This document shows positions 16,441-24,200 of a stretch of DNA of 64,000 bases, in pieces; the first letter of the stretch is position 1; each line of letters starts with the position of its first letter. This DNA is from Bradyrhizobium sp. RD5-C2 (GTDB lineage Bacteria; Pseudomonadota; Alphaproteobacteria; Rhizobiales; Xanthobacteraceae), in NCBI RefSeq assembly GCF_019972155.1, contig NZ_BOVL01000056.1:62001-126000 (forward strand), in the 5' to 3' direction. Both the position numbers and the translations under genes were made by a program. The notes beneath the pieces are model-generated. The model was not told where the DNA came from. It saw only the letters and a program-made list of their open reading frames with translations, and searched no databases.

Positions 16441-17358
16441 TCAGACTTTTTCGACTTCGGGACGGCCAAGCAGGCCGGTCGGCATGAAGATCAGCACCAC
16501 GATCAGGATCGAGAACGCGGCGACGTCCTTGTACTCCACCGAGAAATAGGCCGACCAGAACGTTTCGATCAGGCCGATCGCAAGCCCGCCGAGCATCGCG
16601 CCCGGCAGCGAGCCGATGCCGCCGAGCACGGCGGCGGTGAACGCCTTGATGCCGGCGACGAAGCCCATGAAGAAATCGACCAGGCCGTAGTACAGTAGGT
16701 ACATCATGCCGGCGACGGCGGCGAGCGCGGCACCGATCACGAAGGTCATCGAGATGGTGCGGTCGACGTCGACGCCGAGCAGTGCGGCCATGGTCTGGTC
16801 CTGCTCGCAGGCGCGCATGTCGCGCCCGAGCCGGGTGCGCGACACCAGCCAGGTGAACAGCGCCAGCACCACGATGGTGGCGAGGACGACCATGATCTGG
16901 ATGTTGGAGAGCTGCACGGCGAAGCCTTGCGCGCCCTCATGCAGCGTGTAGCCGCCGGTGATGATCGGCGGCACCGGCTTGACGCGCGCGCCCTGCGACA
17001 CCTGCGAGAAGTTGGTCAGCACAAACGACATGCCGATCGCCGACAGCATCGGCGCGAGGCGGAACGAATGCCGCAAGGGCCGGTAGGCGATGCGTTCGAT
17101 GGTCCAGCCATAGAGCGCGGTGATCGCCATAGAGACCAGCAGCACGATCAGCAGGATCAGGGGGATCGCGGTGAGGCCGAGCGACACCAGCACCAAAAAC
17201 GAGATCAGCGCGATGAAGCCGCCGATCATGAAGATGTCGCCATGGGCGAAGTTGATCATGCCGACGATGCCGTAGACCATCGTGTAGCCGATGGCGATCA
17301 GGCCGTAGATCGAACCGAGCACGAGGCCGTTGATCAGTTGCTGGGCGAAATAATCCAT
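16441..17358 (-). CDS. livH: Branched-chain amino acid ABC transporter permease LivH
   Basis: A 305-residue permease with about eight membrane segments, first gene of the liv operon. Conserved LivH parts include QQLINGLVLGSIYGLIAIGYTMVYGIVGMINFAHGDIFMIG at the start, RTRLGRDMRACEQDQTMAALLGVDVD (coupling loop) and AAVLGGIGSLPGAMLGGLAIGLIE towards the end. The ATG at 17358 is supported by the family-like MDYFAQQLINGL start. It is preceded by a 380-bp intergenic region that must contain the operon promoter. Ten bases separate it from the proposed livM start. Confidence 0.95.
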   Translation of the reverse strand: MDYFAQQLINGLVLGSIYGLIAIGYTMVYGIVGMINFAHGDIFMIGGFIALISFLVLVSLGLTAIPLILLIVLLVSMAITALYGWTIERIAYRPLRHSFRLAPMLSAIGMSFVLTNFSQVSQGARVKPVPPIITGGYTLHEGAQGFAVQLSNIQIMVVLATIVVLALFTWLVSRTRLGRDMRACEQDQTMAALLGVDVDRTISMTFVIGAALAAVAGMMYLLYYGLVDFFMGFVAGIKAFTAAVLGGIGSLPGAMLGGLAIGLIETFWSAYFSVEYKDVAAFSILIVVLIFMPTGLLGRPEVEKV

Positions 17359-17738
17359 GCGCTGCCGTAACTCGAGGGGTGACGCGCCGAGGGCCCCCCG
17401 GCAGCCTGATCCGTCGCGTCGTGGTATTTTCTAACAGTGGAACCCCGGCGGCGGCAACAGCGTGGCAGCAGCAGATAAGGGCTTGTACATAACTACTTCG
17501 GCGGGTGCGGTTCCGATGTCACAGGGGCGACACCTCGTTGCCTTGCAATGATCACGCCGGAACCCGTGTTGGCCGAGCCAGGCGGCGGTCAGAAGCCCCG
17601 GGGAGCAGCAGGATGCGGGCCGGCAGGGCCAGAAGCCCAATCCGGAGCGCTGGTGCCGAGCAATTGAGCAGGCGCAACAAGAGGGGTCTCGCCGAACGGC
17701 GAAGCCCTTTTGTTAGCTCGTTTGTTTCTGCTCTCTGT
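17359..17738. other. 380-bp intergenic region before liv operon
   Basis: No convincing protein gene: the short open frames here have skewed composition and no ribosome sites. It must hold the livH promoter (minus strand); I see no consensus -35/-10 pair I would defend. A terminator-like hairpin lies at 17684-17710 near its right end. Confidence 0.5.
17684..17710. terminator. Terminator-like hairpin after the glycosyltransferase gene
   Basis: Stem GGG..TCGCC / GGCGA..CCC with a GAAC loop and one internal mismatch, followed on the plus strand by TTTT and preceded on the minus strand side by AAAA. It lies 29 bases past the stop of the minus-strand gene at 17739 and can work in both directions. 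Confidence 0.6.
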
Positions 17739-18497
17739 TCAGGCCAACTGATCGGCGAAGCGGCCGCGGAAGGCGTATGAACCGAAATGCGTGAGCTCGC
17801 TTCGAAGGTCGAGCCAGATTTCGCCGCCGAGATCGAGCCAGCGCCGGCAGAAGGCGTAGTCTTCGGATAGATACTCGCCGGTCTTCTTGTCGATCATGCA
17901 TTCGAACAGCGAGACGCGGTCGAGGTCGGCGCGAACCAGGTCGCCGGTGTTCAAGTCGTTGCTCTTGTGGTTCGCCCGATATTTGAGTTCGGGATGGGCG
18001 TCGCACAGCCGGACGAGGGCGGATCGCTTCATCATCAGGAAGCCGGTTCCGGCATATCGGACCTTGGCGAAGCCGTCGCCGCGCGCCGTGATCTGATCGC
18101 CCTCCCATGTGACGACATAGTCCAGCGAGGATGACGCGAGGTTCTGCCGCTTGGCCTCAGCAGCGCGCTGCACCTTTGCCCAATCGATGTGCTTGAGCGG
18201 GTAGGCCGCGGCCGAAACCTCGGCGTCGCAATCCAGCAGCCGGAAGACGGACTCGGGTTCGAACCCGATATCGGCATCGATGAACAGGAGATGGCTGGCG
18301 CCGGATGCAAGGAATTGGTGAGCCAACTCGTTCCGGGCGCGCACGATCAGCGATTCGTTTCCGATCAGGTGGAACTGGATGTCGATGCCCCGGGCAGTGG
18401 CTGCGGCCTGAAGCTTCAGGGCGGACAGCACATAGGCCATCTTCAGGTCGCCGCCGAAGCACGGCGTTGCGACGAAAACGCGGGTTCTTTCGGTCAT
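17739..18497 (-). CDS. Glycosyltransferase-like protein (GT-A fold)
   Basis: A 252-residue soluble protein. The start MTERTRVFVATPCFGG and the HLLFIDADIGFEPESVFRLL segment (about residues 89-108) contain the DxD motif that binds the metal-nucleotide sugar in GT-A enzymes. Further on, RYAGTGFLMMKRSALVRL and YLSEDYAFCRRWLDLGGEIWLD match the acceptor/catalytic part of related transferases. Donor and acceptor are unknown. The ATG at 18497 has AGGGGG a few bases upstream. It stands alone between the liv promoter region and a membrane protein gene on the opposite strand; no polysaccharide locus surrounds it. Confidence 0.78.
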   Translation of the reverse strand: MTERTRVFVATPCFGGDLKMAYVLSALKLQAAATARGIDIQFHLIGNESLIVRARNELAHQFLASGASHLLFIDADIGFEPESVFRLLDCDAEVSAAAYPLKHIDWAKVQRAAEAKRQNLASSSLDYVVTWEGDQITARGDGFAKVRYAGTGFLMMKRSALVRLCDAHPELKYRANHKSNDLNTGDLVRADLDRVSLFECMIDKKTGEYLSEDYAFCRRWLDLGGEIWLDLRSELTHFGSYAFRGRFADQLA

Positions 18498-18680
18498 TTT
18501 ACCCCCTTATTCCTGCCCGGCGCAGCTGCTGGCCGAGCCCGATCGGCATCGATTCGGAACCATCGCACCGCGCTTAACCTTAACAAAGGGTTTAAATTGC
18601 TGCCGGCAATCGATCGGCGTTACCTCGCAGGCTGAACCGTCGCCGCTCCAAAGGGCGCCGGAGAGAAGCGGGAAGCGGCA

Positions 18681-19223
18681 ATGTCGAGCAACTGGCGGAT
18701 CAGCTCCTTCAACGGCGCGCTGCTTGCGGCCTATTTCATTCCGGTCTGGACCATCATCTCCTTCAGCATCATGGTATCGCCGATCCACGGCCTCTATGAG
18801 CGGCCGAGCGTATCGATTGCGTTCTACGCCAACGACTATCTGCATCTCGGCAAGATGGCGACGGTGCGACTAGCATGGCTGCTGGCGCTGGCGCGGATCA
18901 CGGTGGTGGCGTTCTTCGCGGTCTTCCTCGCGATGACCGCGTTCTCGCCGCTGCGCAAGAACAGCCGCGGCGGCGACGAGGCGCTGGCGGTGGCGCTGTG
19001 CCTCGGCAGCGTGCTGAGCTTTGCCAGCATGATGATGGCGTCCAAGGTTGGCGAGATCGAAGCACTGCGCATGCATGCGGCCGAGCTTCTGATGCTGCTC
19101 GGCACCGCGATCGTGATGCTGTTCGAGACCTCGCCGAAGCGATCCGCCGAGTCGTCCGCTGCTACGCCACCTGCCGCCGAGGCGGGCGCACCGGCCGGCG
19201 AGCTATCCCTTCAGCAGCCCTAG
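18681..19223 (+). CDS. Membrane protein of unknown function, four predicted helices
   Basis: A 180-residue protein with predicted membrane segments at about 11-33, 62-87, 102-121 and 128-146 and a short Ala/Pro-rich cytoplasmic tail (TPPAAEAGAPAGE). I do not recognise a family. The ATG at 18681 follows GGGAAGCGG. The last 21 bases overlap, tail-to-tail, the end of the pcaC gene on the other strand. Codon usage looks like its neighbours. The position next to pca genes does not by itself suggest a transport role. Confidence 0.7.
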   Translation: MSSNWRISSFNGALLAAYFIPVWTIISFSIMVSPIHGLYERPSVSIAFYANDYLHLGKMATVRLAWLLALARITVVAFFAVFLAMTAFSPLRKNSRGGDEALAVALCLGSVLSFASMMMASKVGEIEALRMHAAELLMLLGTAIVMLFETSPKRSAESSAATPPAAEAGAPAGELSLQQP

Positions 19224-19595
19224 TTCCGCGATGATCGCGCCGGCTTCCTTGACGGCATGATTGGCCGCGGGCACGCCGCAATAGATCGCCTGCTGCAGCA
19301 GGATCTCCTTGATGTCCTCGGGCGTGAAACCGCCTTCGCTGAGCGCTGCGCGCACGTGCAGGCGAAATTCGTCCCACTGGCCGAGCGCGACCATGGTGCC
19401 GATCACCAGCACGCGGCGCGTGCGGTGATCGAAATGCGGCCGGGTCCAGATGTCGCCCCACGCATAGCGCGTGATCAGGTCCTGGAAGTCGGTGTTGAAC
19501 GCGTTGCGGTTCTTGATCGACTTGTCGACCCATTCATTGCCGAGCACCTTGCGGCGCTGCGTCATGCCGTCGTCGCGGCGTTGATTGTCGTCCAT
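19203..19595 (-). CDS. pcaC: 4-carboxymuconolactone decarboxylase
   Basis: A 130-residue protein of the carboxymuconolactone decarboxylase family; it converts 4-carboxymuconolactone to 3-oxoadipate enol-lactone in the protocatechuate branch of the beta-ketoadipate pathway. The conserved central part GDIWTRPHFDHRTRRVLVIGTMVALGQWDEFRLHVRAAL and the later EILLQQAIYCGVPAANHAV are clear. The ATG at 19595 follows GGAGA. It is the last gene of the pcaB-pcaD-pcaC row and is a separate polypeptide, not fused to pcaD as in pcaL of some bacteria. Confidence 0.93.
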   Translation of the reverse strand: MDDNQRRDDGMTQRRKVLGNEWVDKSIKNRNAFNTDFQDLITRYAWGDIWTRPHFDHRTRRVLVIGTMVALGQWDEFRLHVRAALSEGGFTPEDIKEILLQQAIYCGVPAANHAVKEAGAIIAELGLLKG

Positions 19596-19613
19596 TGATG
19601 TCTCTCCGGGGTA

Positions 19614-19714
19614 CGTCATTCCGGGGCGGTCCGCAGGACCGAACCCGGAATCTCGAAGTTGTGGATGCGGATCGAGATTCCGGGTTCGATGCTTCGCATC
19701 GCCCCGGAATGACG
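19614..19714. repeat. Dispersed palindromic repeat, about 100 bp
   Basis: Outer arms CGTCATTCCGGGGC / GCCCCGGAATGACG and inner arms GAACCCGGAATCTCGA / TCGAGATTCCGGGTTC can form one long hairpin in the pcaD-pcaC gap. Related copies lie at 25134, 32447, 36438 and 56397. Confidence 0.85.
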
Positions 19715-19721
19715 ATGGTCG

Positions 19722-20504
19722 TTAACGTTGCGTCAGGAAGCCGACCACGGCTTCGGTGAAGGCGTGTGACTGCTCGACATTGGAGATGTGCGCGGCATCG
19801 AGCAGCGTCATGCTGGCGCCGGGAATGCCGCTGCGGATCATCTCACCCGCCGACACGGGCGTTGCCATGTCCTGCTTTCCCGCGATCACCAGCGTCGGGC
19901 TCTTGATCCTGGGCAGCAGCGCGCGCTGGTCGAGCGTCGACAGCGCTTCGCAGCAGGCGAGATAGCCCTCGACAGGCGAGGCCAGCAGCATCGCCTTCAT
20001 GCGCGCCGCGGTCTCGGGTTCGCGCTCGCGGAAGTCGGCAGTCAGCCAGCCCGCGATCACGGCATCGGCGACGGCGGCGATGCCGCCTTGCTTCACCGCC
20101 TTGATGCGGTTCAGCCAGTTGGTCGGATCAGGATAGTAGCAGGCAGTGTTGGCGAGGATGATCTTGCCGAATCTGTCGGGCGCGTTGGCCCCTAACCATT
20201 GCCCGACCATGCCGCCCATCGACAGGCCGCACCAATGCACCTTCTCGATGTTGAGGTCGTCGAGGATCGCGAGCACGTCGCGGCCGAACCGTTCCATCGA
20301 GTAGGGGCCCGCCGGCACGCCGGATTTGCCGTGGCCGCGCCGATCGTAGCGGATGACGCGGAACATCTGCGTCAGCGCCCGCATCTGCGGCTCCCACATC
20401 TGCAGGGTGCAGCCGAGCGAATTCGACAGCATCAAGGTCGGTCCGCCGTCGCGGCCGTCCACCTGGACGTTGAGCAGGCATCCGTCGGCGTTGATCATCG
20501 GCAT
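19722..20504 (-). CDS. pcaD: 3-oxoadipate enol-lactonase
   Basis: A 260-residue alpha/beta-hydrolase that opens 3-oxoadipate enol-lactone to 3-oxoadipate. The nucleophile is S95 in WCGLSMGGMVG, the acid is in GKQDMATP (about residue 212) and the catalytic His in DAAHISN (about 240). LSNSLGCTLQMWEPQM near the N-terminus is typical of PcaD. The ATG at 20504 has AAGGAG nine bases upstream. Palindromic repeats flank it on both sides, so the pca genes are spaced rather than overlapping, but order and direction indicate one transcription unit. Confidence 0.93.
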   Translation of the reverse strand: MPMINADGCLLNVQVDGRDGGPTLMLSNSLGCTLQMWEPQMRALTQMFRVIRYDRRGHGKSGVPAGPYSMERFGRDVLAILDDLNIEKVHWCGLSMGGMVGQWLGANAPDRFGKIILANTACYYPDPTNWLNRIKAVKQGGIAAVADAVIAGWLTADFREREPETAARMKAMLLASPVEGYLACCEALSTLDQRALLPRIKSPTLVIAGKQDMATPVSAGEMIRSGIPGASMTLLDAAHISNVEQSHAFTEAVVGFLTQR

Positions 20505-20515
20505 CGTGCACTCCT

Positions 20516-20600
20516 TGTCATGCGCGGACTTGATCCGCGCATCCATCGAGAATGAGTCTCTTTGCGATGATGGATTGCCGAGTCAAGCCCGGCAATGACA
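20516..20600. repeat. Dispersed palindromic repeat, second family
   Basis: Arms TGTCATGCGCGG...CCGCGCATCCATC and GATGGATTGCCG...CGGCAATGACA give two adjacent stems bounded by TGTCAT/ATGACA, between pcaB and pcaD. It is distinct in core sequence from the CGTCATTCCGGGGC family. Confidence 0.75.
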
Positions 20601-20606
20601 CCTTCG

Positions 20607-21962
20607 CTATTTCTCGTCCAGCGAAGCCAGCAAACGGTCGATCAGCGCCTGCGAGGCGCCCTGATAGGCCATCGGCTCGAACAGCTCCGCGATTTTCTTG
20701 GCGTCGAGATGCGCGGTGACCTTTGCATCCGCCGACAGCACGTCGCGCAAATGCTTCTTCTCGGCGACCGCCTTCTTGCTCGCGGCCTCGATCAGATGAT
20801 GAGCGTCGCTCTTGCCGACCTTTTCGGCGAGCGCAAAGGTGACGGCTTCCGCCATGATCAGCCCGTGGGTCGCATCGAGATTGACGCGCATCCGCGCCGC
20901 ATCGACCTCGAGCCCTTCGGCGAGATCGACGATGGCGGCGAGCGCGCCCGAAGTCACCAGCATCAAAGTCGGCAATGTCGGCCATTCCGCATGCCATGGG
21001 CCGGCGCTGCGCTCATGGTCCTGCACCTGCGCGGCGAAGATCGTGGCCGCGAGGTTGGGCGCCATGGTCGCAGCCCCCAGCGCGCTCGCGGCGGCGACGG
21101 GATTGCGCTTGTGCGGCATGGTGGAGGAGCCGCCGCGGCCGGCGCCCGCGGGCTCGAAGGCTTCGCCGACATCGGTCTGCATCATCAGCGAGACGTCGCG
21201 GGCGATCTTGCCGCAGCTGCCGGCGAGGATCGCAAACACCGACGCGGCCTCCGCGATGCGGTCGCGGTGGGTGTGCCAGGGCGCATCCGGCAGCGGCAGG
21301 TCCAGTTCTTTCGCAAGCGCTTCGGCGACCGCGAGGCCCTTGTCGCCGAGCGCGGCGAGCGTGCCGGCGGCGCCGCCGAATTGCACGGCCAGCGTCTCGC
21401 GGCGCAGGCGCAGCAAGCGCTTGCGGGAGCGATGCAGGGCTGCGGCATATTCGGCGAGCTTGAGGCCGAACGGCATCGGCAGCGCGTGCTGCAGCCAGGT
21501 CCGCGCCACCACCGCGGTGTCACGATGGGTACGCGCAAGCCCGGCAAAGCCCGCAACGGCGCGGTCGAGGTCTGTGAGCAGCGCATCGATGCCGGCGCGC
21601 AACGACAGCATGGTCGCGGTGTCGATCACGTCCTGGCTGGTCGCACCCCAATGCACGTAGCGCGCCGCCTCGGCATCCTTTTTGGCGACGTTGGCGGTCA
21701 GGGCCTTCACTAGCGGAATCGCCAGATTGCCCGATCGCGTCGCGGCATCGGCCAGCGCGGCGCGGTCGAATGATTCGGCCTTGCAGGCCGCGGCAATCGG
21801 TCCCGCGCTGGCTGCGGGAATCACCCCGCAGGCCACTTCGGCACGGGCCAGTGCGGCCTCGAAATCCAGCATGTTTTGCAGGGTGGCTGCGTCGTCGCAC
21901 ACCGCGCGCATCGCGGCGCTCGACAGCATCGGCGCAAGCAGGGGGGACAGGGCTGTGCTCAT
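20607..21962 (-). CDS. pcaB: 3-carboxy-cis,cis-muconate cycloisomerase
   Basis: A 451-residue enzyme of the fumarase/aspartase superfamily that lactonises 3-carboxymuconate in protocatechuate breakdown. The superfamily signature GRGGSSTMPHKRNPVAAA is at about residues 273-290, and HWGATSQDVIDTA (about 93-105) provides the other half of the active site; the TSQD variant and the C-terminal extension favour PcaB over PurB, which lies elsewhere in the window. The ATG at 21962 gives MSTALSPLLAPMLSS. It starts the pcaBDC unit and diverges from coxG across about 209 bp. No pcaQ regulator or pcaGH dioxygenase genes are in the window. Confidence 0.93.
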   Translation of the reverse strand: MSTALSPLLAPMLSSAAMRAVCDDAATLQNMLDFEAALARAEVACGVIPAASAGPIAAACKAESFDRAALADAATRSGNLAIPLVKALTANVAKKDAEAARYVHWGATSQDVIDTATMLSLRAGIDALLTDLDRAVAGFAGLARTHRDTAVVARTWLQHALPMPFGLKLAEYAAALHRSRKRLLRLRRETLAVQFGGAAGTLAALGDKGLAVAEALAKELDLPLPDAPWHTHRDRIAEAASVFAILAGSCGKIARDVSLMMQTDVGEAFEPAGAGRGGSSTMPHKRNPVAAASALGAATMAPNLAATIFAAQVQDHERSAGPWHAEWPTLPTLMLVTSGALAAIVDLAEGLEVDAARMRVNLDATHGLIMAEAVTFALAEKVGKSDAHHLIEAASKKAVAEKKHLRDVLSADAKVTAHLDAKKIAELFEPMAYQGASQALIDRLLASLDEK

Positions 21963-22171
21963 GGCGCGCGACCTAACCATTCCTGCGCGTCGCTGCCAAT
22001 GCCCCTGCGCTGCCGTCAAATTCAGCAAGCGAACGCGCGATTTCGTGAACGGCGGACGCGTCTTGCTGCGGTTGCGAATATGCATCGCTCATCCTCCGAA
22101 GGTGGCCTTTCCTTTGCGCCCGGGCTGCTTTACTTGGGGGCAAAGGTTTCTTGCGATCGAGGAGGTCCCCC

Positions 22172-22618
22172 ATGGCCATGACAATGACCGGCGAAGTCCA
22201 GCTTGCAGCGCCGCGCCAGGCTGTGTGGGACAAGCTCAACGATCCCGAAGTGCTGAAGGCCTGCATTCCCGGCTGCGAAGAGCTGGAGAAGACCGACGAG
22301 GGCGGCTTCCGCGCCACCGCCAAGATGAAGGTCGGCCCGGTCTCCGCCCGCTTCAAGGGCAAGGTCACGTTGAGCGATCTCGACCCGCCGAACGGCTACA
22401 AGATCTCGGGTGAAGGCGAGGGCGGAGTCGCCGGCTTCGCCAAGGGCGGCGCCACCGTCGGCCTCGCCGACAAGGATGGCGGCACGCTCTTGAGCTACAA
22501 CGTGGAGGCGCAGATCGGCGGCAAGCTCGCCCAGCTCGGCCAGCGCCTGATCAACGGCGCCGCCAAGAAGCTGGCGGACGAGTTTTTTGCAAATTTCGCC
22601 AAAGCGGTGCAGGGTTAG
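22172..22618 (+). CDS. coxG: CoxG-type carbon monoxide dehydrogenase accessory protein
   Basis: A 148-residue START/Bet v1-like protein of the CoxG family, which in carboxidotrophs helps anchor CO dehydrogenase at the cytoplasmic membrane. The pattern EVQLAAPRQAVWDKLNDPEVLKACIPGCEELEK at the start and the GGKLAQLGQRLINGAAKKLADEFFANF C-terminal helix are characteristic. The C-terminus lacks the long hydrophobic tail found in some CoxG proteins. The ATG at 22172 has AGGAGG six bases upstream. It leads the cox-like cluster but is separated from coxS by 155 bp that contain a promoter. Confidence 0.9.
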   Translation: MAMTMTGEVQLAAPRQAVWDKLNDPEVLKACIPGCEELEKTDEGGFRATAKMKVGPVSARFKGKVTLSDLDPPNGYKISGEGEGGVAGFAKGGATVGLADKDGGTLLSYNVEAQIGGKLAQLGQRLINGAAKKLADEFFANFAKAVQG

Positions 22619-22678
22619 CCCTGCTTTCCGGCTGGATTTTTTAAGTCCGGCCATGTCCTGGATGGGTGGCTCGAAAGG

Positions 22679-22707
22679 TTGCCCATCGCGGGGCGCACCC
22701 ATATTAT
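22679..22707 (+). promoter_or_regulatory. Sigma-70-type promoter for coxS
   Basis: TTGCCC (22679-22684), 17-bp spacer, TATTAT (22702-22707), about 67 bp upstream of the coxS ATG. A hairpin with a T-rich loop lies just upstream at 22629-22651. Confidence 0.6.
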
Positions 22708-22773
22708 GCCGTGTGGAATGATTTTAAACCGCCTGCTTCGCCGATATGCGGTGGGGCAGATAAGAGAGTGCTG

Positions 22774-23259
22774 ATGGCCAAGATTTCAATGATCGTGAAC
22801 GGCAACCCCGTTAACGCGAATGTCGACCCCCGTACCCTTCTGGTCCAGTTTCTGCGCGAAAATCTGCGGCTGACAGGTACCCATGTCGGCTGCGACACCT
22901 CGCAGTGCGGCGCCTGCGTCGTGCATCTGGACGGCAAGGCGGTGAAGTCGTGCACGACGCTTGCGGTGATGGCCGACGGTCATGAGGTCAAGACCATCGA
23001 GGGGCTGGCAGCCGATGGCGCGCCGCTGCATCCGATGCAGGAGGCCTTCCGCGAGCATCACGGCCTGCAATGCGGCTTCTGCACGCCTGGCATGATCATG
23101 ACCGCCGTCGACCTCGTCCACCGCAAGGGTCACGACCTCTCCGACGAGGTGATCCGCGAGGAGCTGGAAGGCAATCTGTGCCGCTGCACCGGCTACCAGA
23201 ACATCGTTGCTTCGATCGCCGCCGGCGCCAAGGCGATGGCCAAATCGGACCTCGCCTAA
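22774..23259 (+). CDS. coxS: CO/xanthine dehydrogenase-type iron-sulfur small subunit
   Basis: A 161-residue electron-transfer subunit with two [2Fe-2S] centres: plant-type ligands C40, C45, C48, C60 and second-cluster ligands C100, C103, C136, C138 (CGFCTPGM, CRCTG). In the holoenzyme it passes electrons from the molybdenum subunit to the FAD subunit. The ATG at 22774 fits the family start MAKISMIVNG. The next gene, coxM, begins 37 bp later, so no room exists for the large subunit that usually lies between or beside these genes. Relatives serve many hydroxylases, so the CO assignment depends on the CoxG/D/E neighbours. Confidence 0.92.
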   Translation: MAKISMIVNGNPVNANVDPRTLLVQFLRENLRLTGTHVGCDTSQCGACVVHLDGKAVKSCTTLAVMADGHEVKTIEGLAADGAPLHPMQEAFREHHGLQCGFCTPGMIMTAVDLVHRKGHDLSDEVIREELEGNLCRCTGYQNIVASIAAGAKAMAKSDLA

Positions 23260-23296
23260 TCAGCAATTCGTCGCGACACGCGATCAGGACATTCCA

Positions 23297-24103
23297 ATGT
23301 ACGAATTCAAATATCATCGTCCCGGCACCGTGCGGCAGGCTGCCAATCTGCTGGTGAAGAACGAGGACGCCAAGCTGATCGCCGGCGGCCACACGCTGGT
23401 GCCGGTCATGAAGCAGCGGCTCGCGAGCCCGCCGCATCTGGTCGACCTCTCACACATTGAAGGTCTCGACACGATCGAGATGAAGGGCCGCTCGCTGGTG
23501 ATCGGCGCCACCGCCAAGCACGCCGAGGTCGCGAACTCCGCGATCGTGGGCGAGGCGATCCCGGCGCTGGCCGAGCTTGCCGGCATGATCGGCGATCCCG
23601 CCGTGCGCCACCGCGGCACTATCGGCGGCTCGCTCGCCAACAACGACCCGACCGCGGACTATCCGGCCGCGGTGCTGGCGCTTGGCGCGACCATCGTCAC
23701 CAACAAGCGCCGCCTCAAGGCCGAGGAGTATTTCCAGGGCCTGTTCACGACCGCGCTGGAGGCCGACGAGATCATCACCAAGGTGATGTTCCCGCTGCCG
23801 AAGAAGGCGGCCTATGTGAAGTTCCGCAACCAGGCCTCGCGCTACGCGTTGGTCGGTGTGTTCGTGGCCAAGCGTCCGTCCGACGTGCGCGTCGCGGTCA
23901 CCGGTGCGGGCTCGGACGGCGTGTTCCGCGTCGCCGCGTTCGAGGAGGCCCTGAAGAAGCGCTTCTCGCACAAGGTGCTCGACGGCATCGCGGTTCCGTC
24001 CGACGGGCTGAACAGCGACCTGCACGGCAGCGCGGAATACCGCGCGCATCTGATCGGCGTTCTGACGCGCAGGGCGGTGGAAGCCGCCAACGCCAAGGAC
24101 TAG
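23297..24103 (+). CDS. coxM: CO/xanthine dehydrogenase-type FAD subunit
   Basis: A 268-residue FAD-binding subunit. The two flavin motifs are AGGHTL (29-34) and TIGGS (108-112) followed by LANNDPTADYPAA, the same spacing as in CoxM proteins. In the complex it receives electrons from the iron-sulfur subunit and hands them to the quinone pool or another acceptor. The ATG at 23297 follows AGGACATTCCA. Its stop codon lies in a short sequence repeated four times downstream (24095-24153). The large molybdopterin subunit is not encoded next to it. Confidence 0.92.
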   Translation: MYEFKYHRPGTVRQAANLLVKNEDAKLIAGGHTLVPVMKQRLASPPHLVDLSHIEGLDTIEMKGRSLVIGATAKHAEVANSAIVGEAIPALAELAGMIGDPAVRHRGTIGGSLANNDPTADYPAAVLALGATIVTNKRRLKAEEYFQGLFTTALEADEIITKVMFPLPKKAAYVKFRNQASRYALVGVFVAKRPSDVRVAVTGAGSDGVFRVAAFEEALKKRFSHKVLDGIAVPSDGLNSDLHGSAEYRAHLIGVLTRRAVEAANAKD

Positions 24104-24153
24104 CTAAGGACTAGATCCAAGGGACTAGATCCGAACTCGATCCCAAGGACTAG
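24095..24153. repeat. Four short direct repeats containing the coxM stop
   Basis: AAGGACTAG occurs at 24095, 24106 and 24145, and as AAGGGACTAG at 24119. The first copy encodes the last residues Lys-Asp and the stop of coxM. The array looks like a local slippage or duplication in the coxM-coxD gap. Confidence 0.8.
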
Positions 24154-24200
24154 ATCTGACGCGTGATGTTGCTAACCCCTGTTCGAAGACTGGCTGTTCC

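Noticed and set aside
18574..18596. Cluster of TTAA motifs resembling a CtrA box
   Set aside because: Spacings between TTAA units are 2, 8 and 14 bases; none equals the required seven.
24095..24153. CRISPR-like or integration-site interpretation of AAGGACTAG repeats
   Set aside because: Unit is only nine bases, spacing is irregular and there is no integrase or tRNA end nearby; simple local duplication explains it.
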